Assembly: GCF_018917435.1 (NCBI RefSeq)
Contig: NZ_JAHLOQ010000027.1
Location: 1 to 46,327, forward strand
DNA: 46,327 nucleotides
Direction: 5' to 3'
Origin: Intestinibacter bartlettii
GTDB taxonomy: Bacteria > Bacillota > Clostridia > Peptostreptococcales > Peptostreptococcaceae
Under the pieces are notes generated by a model that was given only the letters and a program-made list of their open reading frames with translations, did no database searches and was not told the DNA's origin. A program made the translations under genes and the position numbers. Below, in pieces: positions 16,292 to 25,935 of this stretch (positions within the stretch are counted from its first letter, which is position 1; every line of letters starts with the position of its first letter).

Positions 16292-17020
16292 ATGAGTGGC
16301 TTTAAATTTGAATGTTTTTATTATCCTACTATTGAACATGGTGAAGTGGTAAAAACAACTAGAAACGTTAAATCATTTGAATTTGGTGAAGCAGTTCCTA
16401 CAAAAACTTTATACTATAATTACGGTAAAAACTTTGCTATATACCAAGGTTCTAGAATAATGATAGTAGAAGATGGAATATTAAAGGGAGAAATAACAAA
16501 AGATGAATTAAAATTCCCATTAAAATTAGTTTTTGACAAAGGTACTCAATTAACTATATTTAATAAAGAAGATTTAAACTCTATAAGACTTTTAATGACA
16601 GGGGAACATGAAATTGAAAAAGAATTAGGTGCTTTATTCTTCTTATCTAGAGTTTATAATAGAAAAATAAAAACTATACAATATAGAGTTATGGGTGAAT
16701 TAACTAATAGTTCTAGAGATTTCGATTATATTAATACTTCAATAGAAGAAGAAACTAAAGATTTAATTGCTGAATTACAAATAGTTGAAAAGAAATTCAG
16801 AGATTTAGTTGTTAATAATCCTGGTATAAAAGAAAAATATTTAGATTATATGAATTTTGGTACTAAGGAAGATATGTTTGATTTATCAATAAACAAATAC
16901 TGTCTTGAAGGTTCTGAACAATACGAATATTTCAAAGCTGAAAGCGCAGTATTAAAAGCTAAACCAATATATCCTAAATTTAAATTAGATCACTTTATGA
17001 GCTCTATGAATTACCATTAA
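16292..17020 (+). CDS. Conserved-looking protein of unknown function
   Basis: A 242-residue soluble protein I do not recognise. The ATG at 16292 has ACAGGGGGT upstream; an in-frame ATG 14 codons earlier has none. There is no signal peptide or membrane helix. The N-terminal half looks beta-rich (YYNYGKNFAIYQGSRIMIVEDG, FPLKLVFDKGTQLTIF). The second half is charged and helical, from EHEIEKELGALFFLSRVYNRK through a likely coiled segment at SIEEETKDLIAELQIVEKKFRDLV. It is a single gene with its own terminator, convergent with asnB. No neighbour suggests a role. Confidence 0.75.
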   Translation: MSGFKFECFYYPTIEHGEVVKTTRNVKSFEFGEAVPTKTLYYNYGKNFAIYQGSRIMIVEDGILKGEITKDELKFPLKLVFDKGTQLTIFNKEDLNSIRLLMTGEHEIEKELGALFFLSRVYNRKIKTIQYRVMGELTNSSRDFDYINTSIEEETKDLIAELQIVEKKFRDLVVNNPGIKEKYLDYMNFGTKEDMFDLSINKYCLEGSEQYEYFKAESAVLKAKPIYPKFKLDHFMSSMNYH

Positions 17021-17042
17021 GATTATTTGTATTACGTTAGAT

Positions 17043-17092
17043 AAAAGGATGATACCAAAATAGATTTAATTCTATATTGATATCATCCTTAT
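17043..17092. terminator. Terminator between unknown gene and asnB
   Basis: Stem AAGGATGATA (17045-17054) with TATCATCCTT (17081-17090), with further inner pairing around aaaatag/ctatatt. It follows the plus-strand gene by 25 bases. The following T content is modest. Confidence 0.75.
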
Positions 17093-17146
17093 TAATTTTC
17101 ATTAAAAATTATATTATTCGAACTTCCTTAATTATTTTTCTATATT

Positions 17147-18988
17147 TTATATATCCAATTTTACATTATAAAACTTCATCCAGTTATTTAACTGAATTAA
17201 ATATGCGATAACTTGAGGTCCTGTCATCAATTGTCCATACCACGGTTGTTTAAAAGATACTCCTCCTGTATCAATTAATCTAGATACAAAGTCATAATCT
17301 ACAATTTGATGAATTGGAGAATTTTTATCTTCTAAAATTTTTCTCAACATAATACTTACTTCTCTAGTATATATTGGGTTATGTGTTTTGGGATAAGGGC
17401 TTTTTTTTCTATCTATTATATCATCTGGAACTATTCCCCTTACAGCTTCACGAAGTAATCCTTTTTCTCTTCTATTCAATAATTTTATATCTTTAGGAAA
17501 ATTAAATGCATATTGAACTAATACTTTATCAGCATATGGAACTCTTCCTTCTAATGAATTGGACATTGTCATTCTATCTTTTCTATTAATTAAAGTTAGC
17601 ATTTGATATTTAATATTTAAATAAGTAAGTTCCCTAATTATTCTATCATCATGACTTTCCCCTGGTATTTTATCTAATTTATTTATACAATCTCTACAAG
17701 TTTGTTTTACATAATTTTCAATAGGTAGTGACTTTAAATCAGATTTTAAAATATTTTTTCTGTACTCTATTGAATTAGACCATGGAAATATTTCTATCGA
17801 ATCATATTCTCTAGTAAACCATGGATATCCTCCAAAAACTTCATCTGCACATTCTCCTGAAAGAGCTACTGTAGCATATTTTCTTACCTCTTTTGCAAAT
17901 AAATATAAAGATGAGTCTACATCTGCCATACCCGGTAAATCAGATGCCATAGTTGCAGAATCTAGTGAATGAGCTAAATCAACATTATTTAAAACTATTC
18001 TATGATGGTTACTTCCTAAAAAATCAACCATTCTTTTTACATACTGAGAATCTGAATTTGGTTCATATAAATTTTTTTCAAAATATTTTTCATTGTCTTC
18101 ATAGTCAATAGAAAAAGTATTTAATATACCCAAATTATCTTGTTTAAATTTATTAAAAGCAACGGCTGAAATCACACTTGAGTCAAGCCCTCCTGATAAA
18201 AACGTACATACAGGTACATCACTTACAAGTTGATTTTCTATAATATTTACTAGCATATCTCTCACTTTTTTCTTAGTTGTTTCTACATCATCCTCATGTT
18301 CTCTTACTTCTAGTTTCCAATATTGACTTAAAGTTATACCATTTTTATTGAATATTAAATAAAATGCTGGTGGAACTTCTTTTATATCTCTAAATATTCC
18401 ACTATTTAAAGTACGAGCTGGTCCCAAAGATATAAGTTCAAGTAACCCATCTTTATCTACTATTGAATCAACAGAAGGGTGTTGTAGTAAAGTTTTTATT
18501 TCCGATGCAAATATTAAATCCCCATTTTTATATGAATAAAAAAGAGGCTTTATACCCAATGGATCTCTACATAAAAACAACTCTTGATTATACTCATCCC
18601 AAATTGCAAATGCAAAAATCCCATTAAGATAATCAACACACTTTCTTCCATATTCTATATATGATGTTAATAATACTTCTGTATCTCCATATGAATCAAA
18701 TTCATATCCCTTTGAAATTAAATCGTCCCTAATTTCTTCTGTATTATAAAGCTCCCCATTATAACAAATAGTATATTCTCTATTTCCTATATTTTTTGTC
18801 ATTGGCTGAAGTCCCCCAGTCGGATCAACTATTGCAAGTCTTCTATGACCAATTAATGCATGGTTATAAACTTTCAATCCTCCAGAATCTGGACCCCTTA
18901 GCTTTAGTGTTTCAATCATTTTTTCCATTATATCGGAGTGCTCTCTTATATTATTTTTGAGGTTAGACCATCCTACAATACCACACAT
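17147..18988 (-). CDS. asnB: Asparagine synthetase, glutamine-hydrolysing
   Basis: Makes asparagine from aspartate, glutamine and ATP. The protein starts MCGIVGW; Cys2 is the glutaminase nucleophile exposed after Met removal, which fixes the start at 18988 (GGAGGATATATT upstream) and rules out the in-frame ATG seven codons earlier. Glutaminase motifs RGPDSGG, HRRLAIVDP and YNGELYN are present. The synthetase domain has the pyrophosphate loop LSGGLDSS near residue 263, then SGECADEVFGGYPW. Length 613 residues. AsnB-like enzymes in Clostridia can also amidate cell-wall precursors, so the physiological acceptor is not certain. Monocistronic by position. Confidence 0.93.
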   Translation of the reverse strand: MCGIVGWSNLKNNIREHSDIMEKMIETLKLRGPDSGGLKVYNHALIGHRRLAIVDPTGGLQPMTKNIGNREYTICYNGELYNTEEIRDDLISKGYEFDSYGDTEVLLTSYIEYGRKCVDYLNGIFAFAIWDEYNQELFLCRDPLGIKPLFYSYKNGDLIFASEIKTLLQHPSVDSIVDKDGLLELISLGPARTLNSGIFRDIKEVPPAFYLIFNKNGITLSQYWKLEVREHEDDVETTKKKVRDMLVNIIENQLVSDVPVCTFLSGGLDSSVISAVAFNKFKQDNLGILNTFSIDYEDNEKYFEKNLYEPNSDSQYVKRMVDFLGSNHHRIVLNNVDLAHSLDSATMASDLPGMADVDSSLYLFAKEVRKYATVALSGECADEVFGGYPWFTREYDSIEIFPWSNSIEYRKNILKSDLKSLPIENYVKQTCRDCINKLDKIPGESHDDRIIRELTYLNIKYQMLTLINRKDRMTMSNSLEGRVPYADKVLVQYAFNFPKDIKLLNRREKGLLREAVRGIVPDDIIDRKKSPYPKTHNPIYTREVSIMLRKILEDKNSPIHQIVDYDFVSRLIDTGGVSFKQPWYGQLMTGPQVIAYLIQLNNWMKFYNVKLDI

Positions 18989-19103
18989 AATATATCCTCC
19001 TTTTTTCAAGATATATTACTATATGATATATCTATAATTCTTGCTTAATTAAAATATATTTTTTATATATAAATAAAGAAATCTTTATATTTCCTATGTT
19101 CTA

Positions 19104-19152
19104 TAAAAAAAGAGCGATTTACGAACTATTTATGTTCATAAAAACGCTCTCT
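19104..19152 (-). terminator. Intrinsic terminator of ilvA
   Basis: Hairpin with AGAGCG (19111-19116) and CGCTCT (19145-19150), an inner TTT/AAA and GAAC/GTTC pairing, followed on the minus strand by TTTTTTTATAG. Lies 26 bases after the ilvA stop. Confidence 0.8.
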
Positions 19153-19177
19153 TTATCTATATTATATAATCAATGTT

Positions 19178-20395
19178 TTATAAATCTTGTATTTCAAATC
19201 CGGCTGCATTCATTTCAGCTTTTAATTTTTCTATATGTTCATGGTCAAATGTTTCTATTATAAATTCAGCTACTTGTTTACCTATTACTCCACCTGAAGA
19301 TAATCTTGTTTGGTTAGCATTAAGTATATTAGCATTAGATTTACTTATTATGCTTATTAATTCTAAGAATCCACCTGGTTTATCAGTCATAGTAGCACTA
19401 AATGAATAACGTCTTCCTTCTGCTGCTAATCCAACACCTATTACTCTATATAAAGTATTTACGTCTACATTACCACCTGATATTACACATACAACATTTT
19501 CATCTTTTTGTGGTTTATATTTTCCAGATAATAATGCTGCTGTAGTTACTGCTCCTGCACCTTCTGCAACAACTTTTTGATGTTCCATTAAGAATAATAT
19601 TCCTCTTGCTATTTCTTCTTCTGATACAGTTATTACTTCATCAACTAATTCATTTATTATTTCGAAAGTAGTATTTCCTGGAGTTTTTACTGCTATACCG
19701 TCAGCTATAGTAGCTCCATTAAATGCAGTAGTTACTTTTCCATTTTCTTTTGATACTTTCATTGATGGTATGTTATCTGTTTGAACACCTATTATTTTTA
19801 CATTAGGGTTTAATCCTTTTGCAGCAACAGCTATACCAGCTATTATACCCCCTCCACCAATTGGGCATAATATAGTATCAACGTTTTCATTTAATTGTTT
19901 AAATATTTCAAGACCTATTGTTCCTTGTCCTGCTATTACATATTCATCATCAAATGGATGAAGGAAAGTAGCTCCTGTTTCTTTTTGTATTTCAACTGCT
20001 TTTGCATAAGCATCATCATAAACAGCACCGTTTAATACAACTTCAGCACCATATGATTTAGTTGCTGTAACTTTTGCAAGTGGAGCAGTTTCTGGCATAA
20101 CTATAGTAGCTTTTATTCCAGTCATTTTTGCACCTAATGCAACCCCTTGAGCATGGTTTCCTGCACTAGAAGCTATTACTCCTTTTGCTTTTTCTTCATC
20201 TGTTAAATTAGCTATTTTATTACAAGCCCCTCTTATTTTAAATGACCCTGTTTTTTGTAAGTTTTCACATTTATAATAAACGTTTGCCCCAAGTTTAGCA
20301 CTAAGCTCTTTACTTTCTTGTAATGGTGTTTCCTTAACTATAGATTCTAATACTTCTTTTGCTTTTTTTACATCTTCAAGATTTACTTTTAACAT
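19178..20395 (-). CDS. ilvA: Threonine ammonia-lyase (threonine dehydratase)
   Basis: PLP enzyme that deaminates threonine to 2-oxobutanoate. The PLP lysine lies in GSFKIRGACNKI (about K53), SAGNHAQGVALGAK is the substrate loop, and CPIGGGGIIAG binds the PLP phosphate. The C-terminal ~75 residues form one ACT domain (YSFSATMTDKPGGFLELISII), so allosteric control by branched-chain amino acids is likely. At 405 residues it matches TdcB-plus-ACT enzymes rather than the longer two-ACT form, so a catabolic role is possible. ATG 20395 (GACGGTG upstream) is preferred to GTG 20404. No T-box precedes it. Single gene. Confidence 0.92.
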   Translation of the reverse strand: MLKVNLEDVKKAKEVLESIVKETPLQESKELSAKLGANVYYKCENLQKTGSFKIRGACNKIANLTDEEKAKGVIASSAGNHAQGVALGAKMTGIKATIVMPETAPLAKVTATKSYGAEVVLNGAVYDDAYAKAVEIQKETGATFLHPFDDEYVIAGQGTIGLEIFKQLNENVDTILCPIGGGGIIAGIAVAAKGLNPNVKIIGVQTDNIPSMKVSKENGKVTTAFNGATIADGIAVKTPGNTTFEIINELVDEVITVSEEEIARGILFLMEHQKVVAEGAGAVTTAALLSGKYKPQKDENVVCVISGGNVDVNTLYRVIGVGLAAEGRRYSFSATMTDKPGGFLELISIISKSNANILNANQTRLSSGGVIGKQVAEFIIETFDHEHIEKLKAEMNAAGFEIQDL

Positions 20396-20760
20396 TTCTT
20401 GCACCGTCTTTCTCTAAAATATTTAACTATAATAATACAATGAGTTTTTCTAATTATTTTAAATTAAAAAATATTTATTTTTATATAAGGCATTTCATAA
20501 ATATGCTCTATATAATCTTCTCAATAATACCCTTTTTTTCTTTTAAGTTTCATATAAAAAAAATTATATATAAATATTTTCCCTTTCGGAAAACATTTTC
20601 AATATAATTATATAATATTTTTTATTTTGTGCAATGGCAAATTTCAATTTCGTAATATTGTTTATTTTCAGTATTTTTAACATTCTTTTATTATTTTTTT
20701 TATCGTACAGATTCCTACCTATTATTTCTTATTTTTATAATATTTTGTCCACATGCAACA
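20396..20760. other. Gap upstream of ilvA, no gene seen
   Basis: AT-rich region that must hold the ilvA promoter on the minus strand. I find no T-box motif (no GGTGG-type antiterminator), no other riboswitch and no frame with a ribosome binding site. Confidence 0.45.
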
Positions 20761-20798
20761 AAACTATAATCTATAATTATTAGATTATAGTTTTTTGC
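20761..20798 (-). terminator. Terminator of the CorC-type gene
   Basis: Perfect 13-bp stem (20761-20773 with 20781-20793) with a 7-base loop. The plus strand has a stronger T-run after it than the minus strand, so it may also block antisense transcription. Confidence 0.7.
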
Positions 20799-20814
20799 AA
20801 ATTATCTACAAAAT

Positions 20815-22113
20815 TTATTTTTCAGAGGTTGTTTTTTCGAGTTTCTCAATTTTTATACTTACAACTCTAAATTTATCTAATTCTATCACTCTAAATCTAT
20901 ACCCACTAAAATCTACACTTTGATTTACTTCGATATCCATTCCCAGCATAAAAAACATCCAACCCCCTATGCTATCAAATCCATCTTTTTCAATTTCTAT
21001 ATTTAATTCCTTATTTATTTCAGTAATAGTAGCAATTCCTTGTACTACATAAGATCCATCATTCAATTTCTTTATATCTAACTCTTCATCTTCATCAAAT
21101 TCATCCTGGATTTCGCCTACTATCTCCTCTAGTATATCTTCTACAGTTATAATTCCAGATGTTCCACCATATTCATCAACTACAATTGCCATCTGAACTC
21201 TATCTTTCCTAAGCTTTTCTAAAACCCTACTTGTTAGTTCATTTTCAGATACATAAGTTATCTTTCTCAAGATTTTACTTATATCTATTTTATTTTCAAG
21301 TAATTTCTGATTATATAAATCCCTAATATGTATAAAACCTCGCAAATCATCTTTATCTTTACCGCATACTGGATATCTAGTGTAGCCTTCTTTTCTAATT
21401 AAATTAAATATATAGTCTTCATTATCATCTAAACTTATACATACCATATCTGTTCTAGGCACTAAAACTTCTCTTATTTGTTTTTCTTCAAAACTAAATA
21501 TATTATCCATAAATCTTTTTTTATCAATATTATATTCATCTATCTCTTCATTTTCATCTTCTAGTAAGAATTTATCCTGTTGTAAATTTTCTTTGTCTAA
21601 AACAGTAAAATCTCCTCCTCTAAATATTTTACATACTTTATCTGATACAAAATCTACAATAACTGAAAAAGGTCTTAAAATAGCATAAAATAGTCTCAAT
21701 AGTAGAGAATTTCTTAGCATTATTTTTTTTGGTTTCTTTGCTGATAGTCCTCTCGGAATATAAAAGCCTATTATCGCTTCTAATATACCTACTATTAATA
21801 TGATTGATACTGCTATAATTCTTTCTGTTATGCTATCTGTTAATTTAAACTCTATGAGTATAAATTTATAAACTTTACTTAAAATAAATCCTATTGTTAT
21901 TACAGAAATAATGATTCCAAATTGACAAACTGATAAAAACTCTTTTTCCTTTTCTTTAATTTTTTTGCATCTATTTGCTGATAAATTCCCTTGTTTTTCA
22001 ATTTCTTCTAATACTTTTTCATCTATTCTAGATAGTGAGTACCTGCACTCAACAAAGAATATATTTATTATTGTCAAAACTAAAATTGAAATTAATAATA
22101 CTGATATTTGCAT
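20815..22113 (-). CDS. CNNM/CorC (hemolysin C) family membrane protein
   Basis: A 432-residue protein with the family's three parts. Residues ~1-150 are a DUF21/CNNM transmembrane domain of about three to four helices. Two CBS domains follow (~200-335), beginning at the typical VLVPRTDM and including DEYGGTSGIITVEDILEEIVGEI. The C-terminal ~80 residues are the CorC/HlyC-associated domain (GSYVVQGIATITEINKELNI to FRVVSIKIEKL). Family members are linked to magnesium or cobalt export; the name hemolysin is historical. The DUF21 region looks divergent. AAGGGGG lies a rather long 13 bases before the ATG. Confidence 0.9.
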   Translation of the reverse strand: MQISVLLISILVLTIINIFFVECRYSLSRIDEKVLEEIEKQGNLSANRCKKIKEKEKEFLSVCQFGIIISVITIGFILSKVYKFILIEFKLTDSITERIIAVSIILIVGILEAIIGFYIPRGLSAKKPKKIMLRNSLLLRLFYAILRPFSVIVDFVSDKVCKIFRGGDFTVLDKENLQQDKFLLEDENEEIDEYNIDKKRFMDNIFSFEEKQIREVLVPRTDMVCISLDDNEDYIFNLIRKEGYTRYPVCGKDKDDLRGFIHIRDLYNQKLLENKIDISKILRKITYVSENELTSRVLEKLRKDRVQMAIVVDEYGGTSGIITVEDILEEIVGEIQDEFDEDEELDIKKLNDGSYVVQGIATITEINKELNIEIEKDGFDSIGGWMFFMLGMDIEVNQSVDFSGYRFRVIELDKFRVVSIKIEKLEKTTSEK

Positions 22114-22215
22114 ACTAAACTATGTGCCCCCTTACACAATGGTGAAACTTAACCTATTTTATATTATAGCATAGACACCACCCCTATCGAGTTAATTTTT
22201 TCCAAAAATAATACA

Positions 22216-22258
22216 AAAAAATAACACTACTTAGATATAATCCAAGTAATGTTATTTT
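22216..22258 (-). terminator. Terminator downstream of the oxidoreductase operon
   Basis: Stem aaaataacactactt with aagtaatgttatttt (22218-22232 and 22244-22258, one C-A mismatch), followed on the minus strand by a U-rich stretch. It lies 160 bases past the stop at 22422, so the operon has a long 3' end containing the repeat at 22294-22324. Confidence 0.7.
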
Positions 22259-22293
22259 ATATAAAGATATTGCATTTTAGGGCTTTTTTACAC

Positions 22294-22324
22294 CATATCG
22301 AAATTATCTTATAAATTCGATATG
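22294..22324. repeat. Inverted repeat in the oxidoreductase operon 3' region
   Basis: CATATCGAA (22294-22302) and TTCGATATG (22316-22324), perfect 9-bp arms with a 13-base loop. No U-tract on either strand, so not a standard terminator. It could be a 3' RNA structure or an operator for the CorC gene. Confidence 0.45.
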
Positions 22325-22421
22325 TTTCAAGGAAGATTTTCGTAGGCTTTTATATTTTCCTAAAAAATCAACTCACATATTTATTATTGTACATAATTTC
22401 CATAAAGTCAATATGTGTTTG

Positions 22422-25400
22422 CTATATCAAGCCTTTAAATATTTCTTCATTGATTTTATTCATTAAATTATCTGTTGATTTTAAAGGATTTACCATTAAT
22501 CCATCTGGTATGTAGACAAATTTTGGTTCTGATGGTTTTAACACTCCACCTAATAATTGACCTACATTTCCTTCTCTATATAATTCATTTACATCATTTA
22601 ATTCTAATCTGATGTCGTTTATACATGTGAATCCAAAATCTTTTTCATATATTTTTGAAAGTATTGTAGGTATTTTCCAGTTAGGAACTTCTACATTTTC
22701 TCTCATTGCAGGATTTACTCTTTGTAGTCTTCTTTCAGTATTAGTAAATGTACCAAATGTACTTGCAAAACTTGTAGCAGGAAGTACTACATCTGCGCTC
22801 ATTGCTGTTTTTGTCATATGAGTATCTGATACCATTAAGAATTCAAGTGATGATAAATCTACATCTGGATCTTCACCAAAGCATAAAAGTCCTTTAACTC
22901 CATTTAATGCTTCTCTACCTTCTGTTACACCAAGGTCTACTAATCCCTGAGAGTTACATTTAGGTTTAACTTGTAATATACCATCTCTTGGAGAACCTAT
23001 ATGTCCTGAAAGTATTGCTATTTCTCCTATTAAGCTAGCTACATCTGTAGTAACCATGTTTTGTTGGAATACTATCATTGCTTTTTTAGCATTTGCATAT
23101 ATTTCTGCTATTTCTCTTATTTCATCTGATACTTCTACATTTTCAAGTGATGCTTTAAATGAGTCAAATCCTTCTATATCAGAAGTTTTACCCATATCTA
23201 TTAAAGCTTTTGCTATTTCTTTTATTTTTTCAATTTCATTACTTGTATATACAGTTTTTGCATCAAATCCATAGTTAGATATTTTGTATTCGCTTGGGTT
23301 TACAAATAATAGCTTAGCTCCATTTTTAGCAGCTTTCTTTAATTTTATACCAAGTATAGGATTGTTTTCTGGTTTAAATCCAATAGCTAATATAACATCA
23401 GTTGCTAATAATTCATCCATACTATTTGGAGAAGCATTTACACCTAATACCTTTTTAAGTCCGCTTTCTCTGTGGTTAAAGCATAATGTTTTAACATTTA
23501 ATTGATCTGCTAATTTTTTAATTGCATAAGCTTCTTCGTTAGTATATCTATCTGATATTGATATAGCTACTGCATCTCTACCAAATTTACTTCTTATAAC
23601 TTCAACTTTTTTAGCTATTATTGTAAGTGCATCTCTATATTTACATTCTTCTAATTTTCCATTAACTCTCATATATGGTTTTCTAAGTCTATCATCATCT
23701 ATTGCACTATCAAATGCCCATTTACCTCTACCACATATTAAACCTTCATTTACATGACCTTCTTTATGAGGTTCTGATTTTATAAGAAGATTTCCATATG
23801 TTTTTAATTCTATCTTACAACCAACTGAGCAATATGAACATGTAGTTACAGTAGTTTCTTTTTCAAGAGGCACATTTTTCTTTAAGTTAGTTTTTTCTTG
23901 TAGAGCACCTGTTGGACAAACTGATACACATTGACCACAAGATATACAAGATGTTTCTTCTAAACCTTGTCCTAAAGCAGGCTCAACTTCTGTATCAAAT
24001 CCTCTTGATACAAGACCTAATGCCCCAACACCCATAACTTCATCACAAGTTCTTACACATAATCCACATAAGATACATTTGTTCATATCTCTTAATATGT
24101 ATGGATGGCTGTCTTCTATTGGTAATATTACTTTTTCTCCTTCAAATCTTTCTGGCTCAACATCGTAAATATTAGCATAATCTATTAGTTTACATTCGTG
24201 GAATTTTTGACATCCACATTCTAAACATCTTCTAGCTTCATTTTTAGCTTGTTCTTCTGTAAGACCTTCAGTTATTTCAAGGAAATGTTCTTTTCTTTCT
24301 TTTGGGCTATGTTCCTTAATTTGTGGTCTATATTTTCTTTCTCTGTCTTCAAAAGACTCTTCTGTTAGATCATGTCTTTCGTGAACATAAGGTTTTTTGT
24401 ATTTTAATTCTTTACCATATAAGTAAGCATTTATAGACTCTGCTGCTTTTTTTGCATCTGCTATTGATTCTACTGCTATAGAAACTTTATCATTACCACA
24501 GTCACCACAAGCAAATACACCTTTAGTTGCAGTCATATATGTTTCTGGATCATATACTAATGAATTTTTTCTAGTTTTTTCAATTCCATCGAATAATTTA
24601 GAATCAACTTGTTGACCTATAGCTATTATTACAGTATCAACATCTAAAACTTTAGTTTGTCCTTCAACAGGAACTGGTCTTCTTCTTCCTCTTTCATCAG
24701 GTTCACCAAGTTTCATAACTTGAAGTTCTATTTTGCTTACTCTGCCATCCTCTCCAGGAATTATGCCTATTGGGTTAGTTAAGTTTTCGAATCTAACTCC
24801 TTCTTCTTGTGCTTCTCTTATTTCCATTTCGTCAGCTGGCATTTCTTTTATTGTTCTTCTATATATATTATAAACTTTTTTAGCTCCCATTCTTACAGCA
24901 GTTCTGCAGGCATCCATCGCAACATTACCACCGCCGACTACTGCAACACTTTCGCCTAAATTTATTGTTTTACTTTTTGCTATTTTTTCAAGGAAATCAA
25001 TACCACCCATAACTCCTGGTGTATCATCTCCTTTACAGTGTAATCCAATTGATGACCAAGCACCTATTGTCATAAGAACTGCATCGTATTTATTTTTTAT
25101 AGATTCAAATGATACATCTACACCAACTTTTGTGTTAGTTTCCATTTTAACGCCCATTTTAGCTATTAAATCTATCTCTTTTTGTAAAATTTCTTTTGGT
25201 AATCTATATTCAGGTATACCATAACGAAGCATCCCACCTAATTTAGGCATTGCATCTATAATAGTGACATCATGTCCTTTTTGAGCAAGGAAATAACTTG
25301 CTGATAAACCAGCTGGCCCACCACCTATTATTGCTACTTTTTTACCTGTTGATTTTGCTATTTCTGGTATATATGGATCATCTGAATTTAAATCTCTATC

Positions 25401-25922
25401 CCCTACAAACCTTTTTAATTCTTTTATTGCTATTGGCTCTTCAACTAAACCTCTTCTACAGTCTGACTCACATGGATGAGGACATACCCTTCCTATGGAT
25501 GCTGGTAGAGGAATTTTATCTTTAACTAATTTAAGTGCTGCTTTGTGAAGACCATTTGCTATAAGACCTACATACCCTTGACAATCAGTATTTGCTGGAC
25601 ATCCTAAAGAACATGGTGCTTTACAATCTCCATTATGATTTGATAATAATAACTCTAAGTTAGTTTTTCTCGATTCTTTAACTCTTTCTGTATTAGTTTT
25701 TATTATCATATTTGGTGCTATTTCAGTTGCACATGCTTTAAATAATTTTGGACTTCCTTCTACTTCAACTACACAAATTCCACATGAACCATATATTTCT
25801 GCTCTTTCATCATAGCAAAGTGTTGGAATAAATATGTCATTTTCTTTTGCAACTTCCAGAATAGTTTGCCCTGGAAGACCTAAAACTTCTCTGTCATCTA
25901 TATTTAATCTTATTTTTTTCAT
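22422..25922 (-). CDS. NuoG-like / GltD-like fusion iron-sulfur flavoprotein
   Basis: A 1166-residue multidomain electron carrier. In order: [2Fe-2S] ferredoxin (C36, C47, C50, C64); GltD/NfnB-like Fe-S segment (C100, C104, C108, C114, C147, C151, C155); FAD site IIGGGPAGL (~198-206) and NAD(P) site VVGGGNVAMDACR (~328-340); a further Cys cluster 566-577; two [4Fe-4S] motifs (616-626, 659-669); a molybdopterin-oxidoreductase Fe4S4 motif (C695, C698, C702, C730); then a NuoG/FdhA-like domain to the end. The Sec/Cys of formate dehydrogenase is absent: the matching stretch reads CFNHRESGL. The C-terminal cofactor-binding domain is also missing. Third gene of an operon with NuoF- and NuoE-like subunits, 13 bases after the former; likely their electron partner. 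Confidence 0.85.
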   Translation of the reverse strand: MKKIRLNIDDREVLGLPGQTILEVAKENDIFIPTLCYDERAEIYGSCGICVVEVEGSPKLFKACATEIAPNMIIKTNTERVKESRKTNLELLLSNHNGDCKAPCSLGCPANTDCQGYVGLIANGLHKAALKLVKDKIPLPASIGRVCPHPCESDCRRGLVEEPIAIKELKRFVGDRDLNSDDPYIPEIAKSTGKKVAIIGGGPAGLSASYFLAQKGHDVTIIDAMPKLGGMLRYGIPEYRLPKEILQKEIDLIAKMGVKMETNTKVGVDVSFESIKNKYDAVLMTIGAWSSIGLHCKGDDTPGVMGGIDFLEKIAKSKTINLGESVAVVGGGNVAMDACRTAVRMGAKKVYNIYRRTIKEMPADEMEIREAQEEGVRFENLTNPIGIIPGEDGRVSKIELQVMKLGEPDERGRRRPVPVEGQTKVLDVDTVIIAIGQQVDSKLFDGIEKTRKNSLVYDPETYMTATKGVFACGDCGNDKVSIAVESIADAKKAAESINAYLYGKELKYKKPYVHERHDLTEESFEDRERKYRPQIKEHSPKERKEHFLEITEGLTEEQAKNEARRCLECGCQKFHECKLIDYANIYDVEPERFEGEKVILPIEDSHPYILRDMNKCILCGLCVRTCDEVMGVGALGLVSRGFDTEVEPALGQGLEETSCISCGQCVSVCPTGALQEKTNLKKNVPLEKETTVTTCSYCSVGCKIELKTYGNLLIKSEPHKEGHVNEGLICGRGKWAFDSAIDDDRLRKPYMRVNGKLEECKYRDALTIIAKKVEVIRSKFGRDAVAISISDRYTNEEAYAIKKLADQLNVKTLCFNHRESGLKKVLGVNASPNSMDELLATDVILAIGFKPENNPILGIKLKKAAKNGAKLLFVNPSEYKISNYGFDAKTVYTSNEIEKIKEIAKALIDMGKTSDIEGFDSFKASLENVEVSDEIREIAEIYANAKKAMIVFQQNMVTTDVASLIGEIAILSGHIGSPRDGILQVKPKCNSQGLVDLGVTEGREALNGVKGLLCFGEDPDVDLSSLEFLMVSDTHMTKTAMSADVVLPATSFASTFGTFTNTERRLQRVNPAMRENVEVPNWKIPTILSKIYEKDFGFTCINDIRLELNDVNELYREGNVGQLLGGVLKPSEPKFVYIPDGLMVNPLKSTDNLMNKINEEIFKGLI

Positions 25923-25935
25923 TTCATTAACCTTC

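Noticed and set aside
22422-25922. Formate dehydrogenase alpha subunit call for the 1166-residue protein
   Set aside because: The Sec/Cys position is not Cys or an in-frame TGA, and the C-terminal molybdopterin-binding domain is absent; NuoG-like is the better reading.
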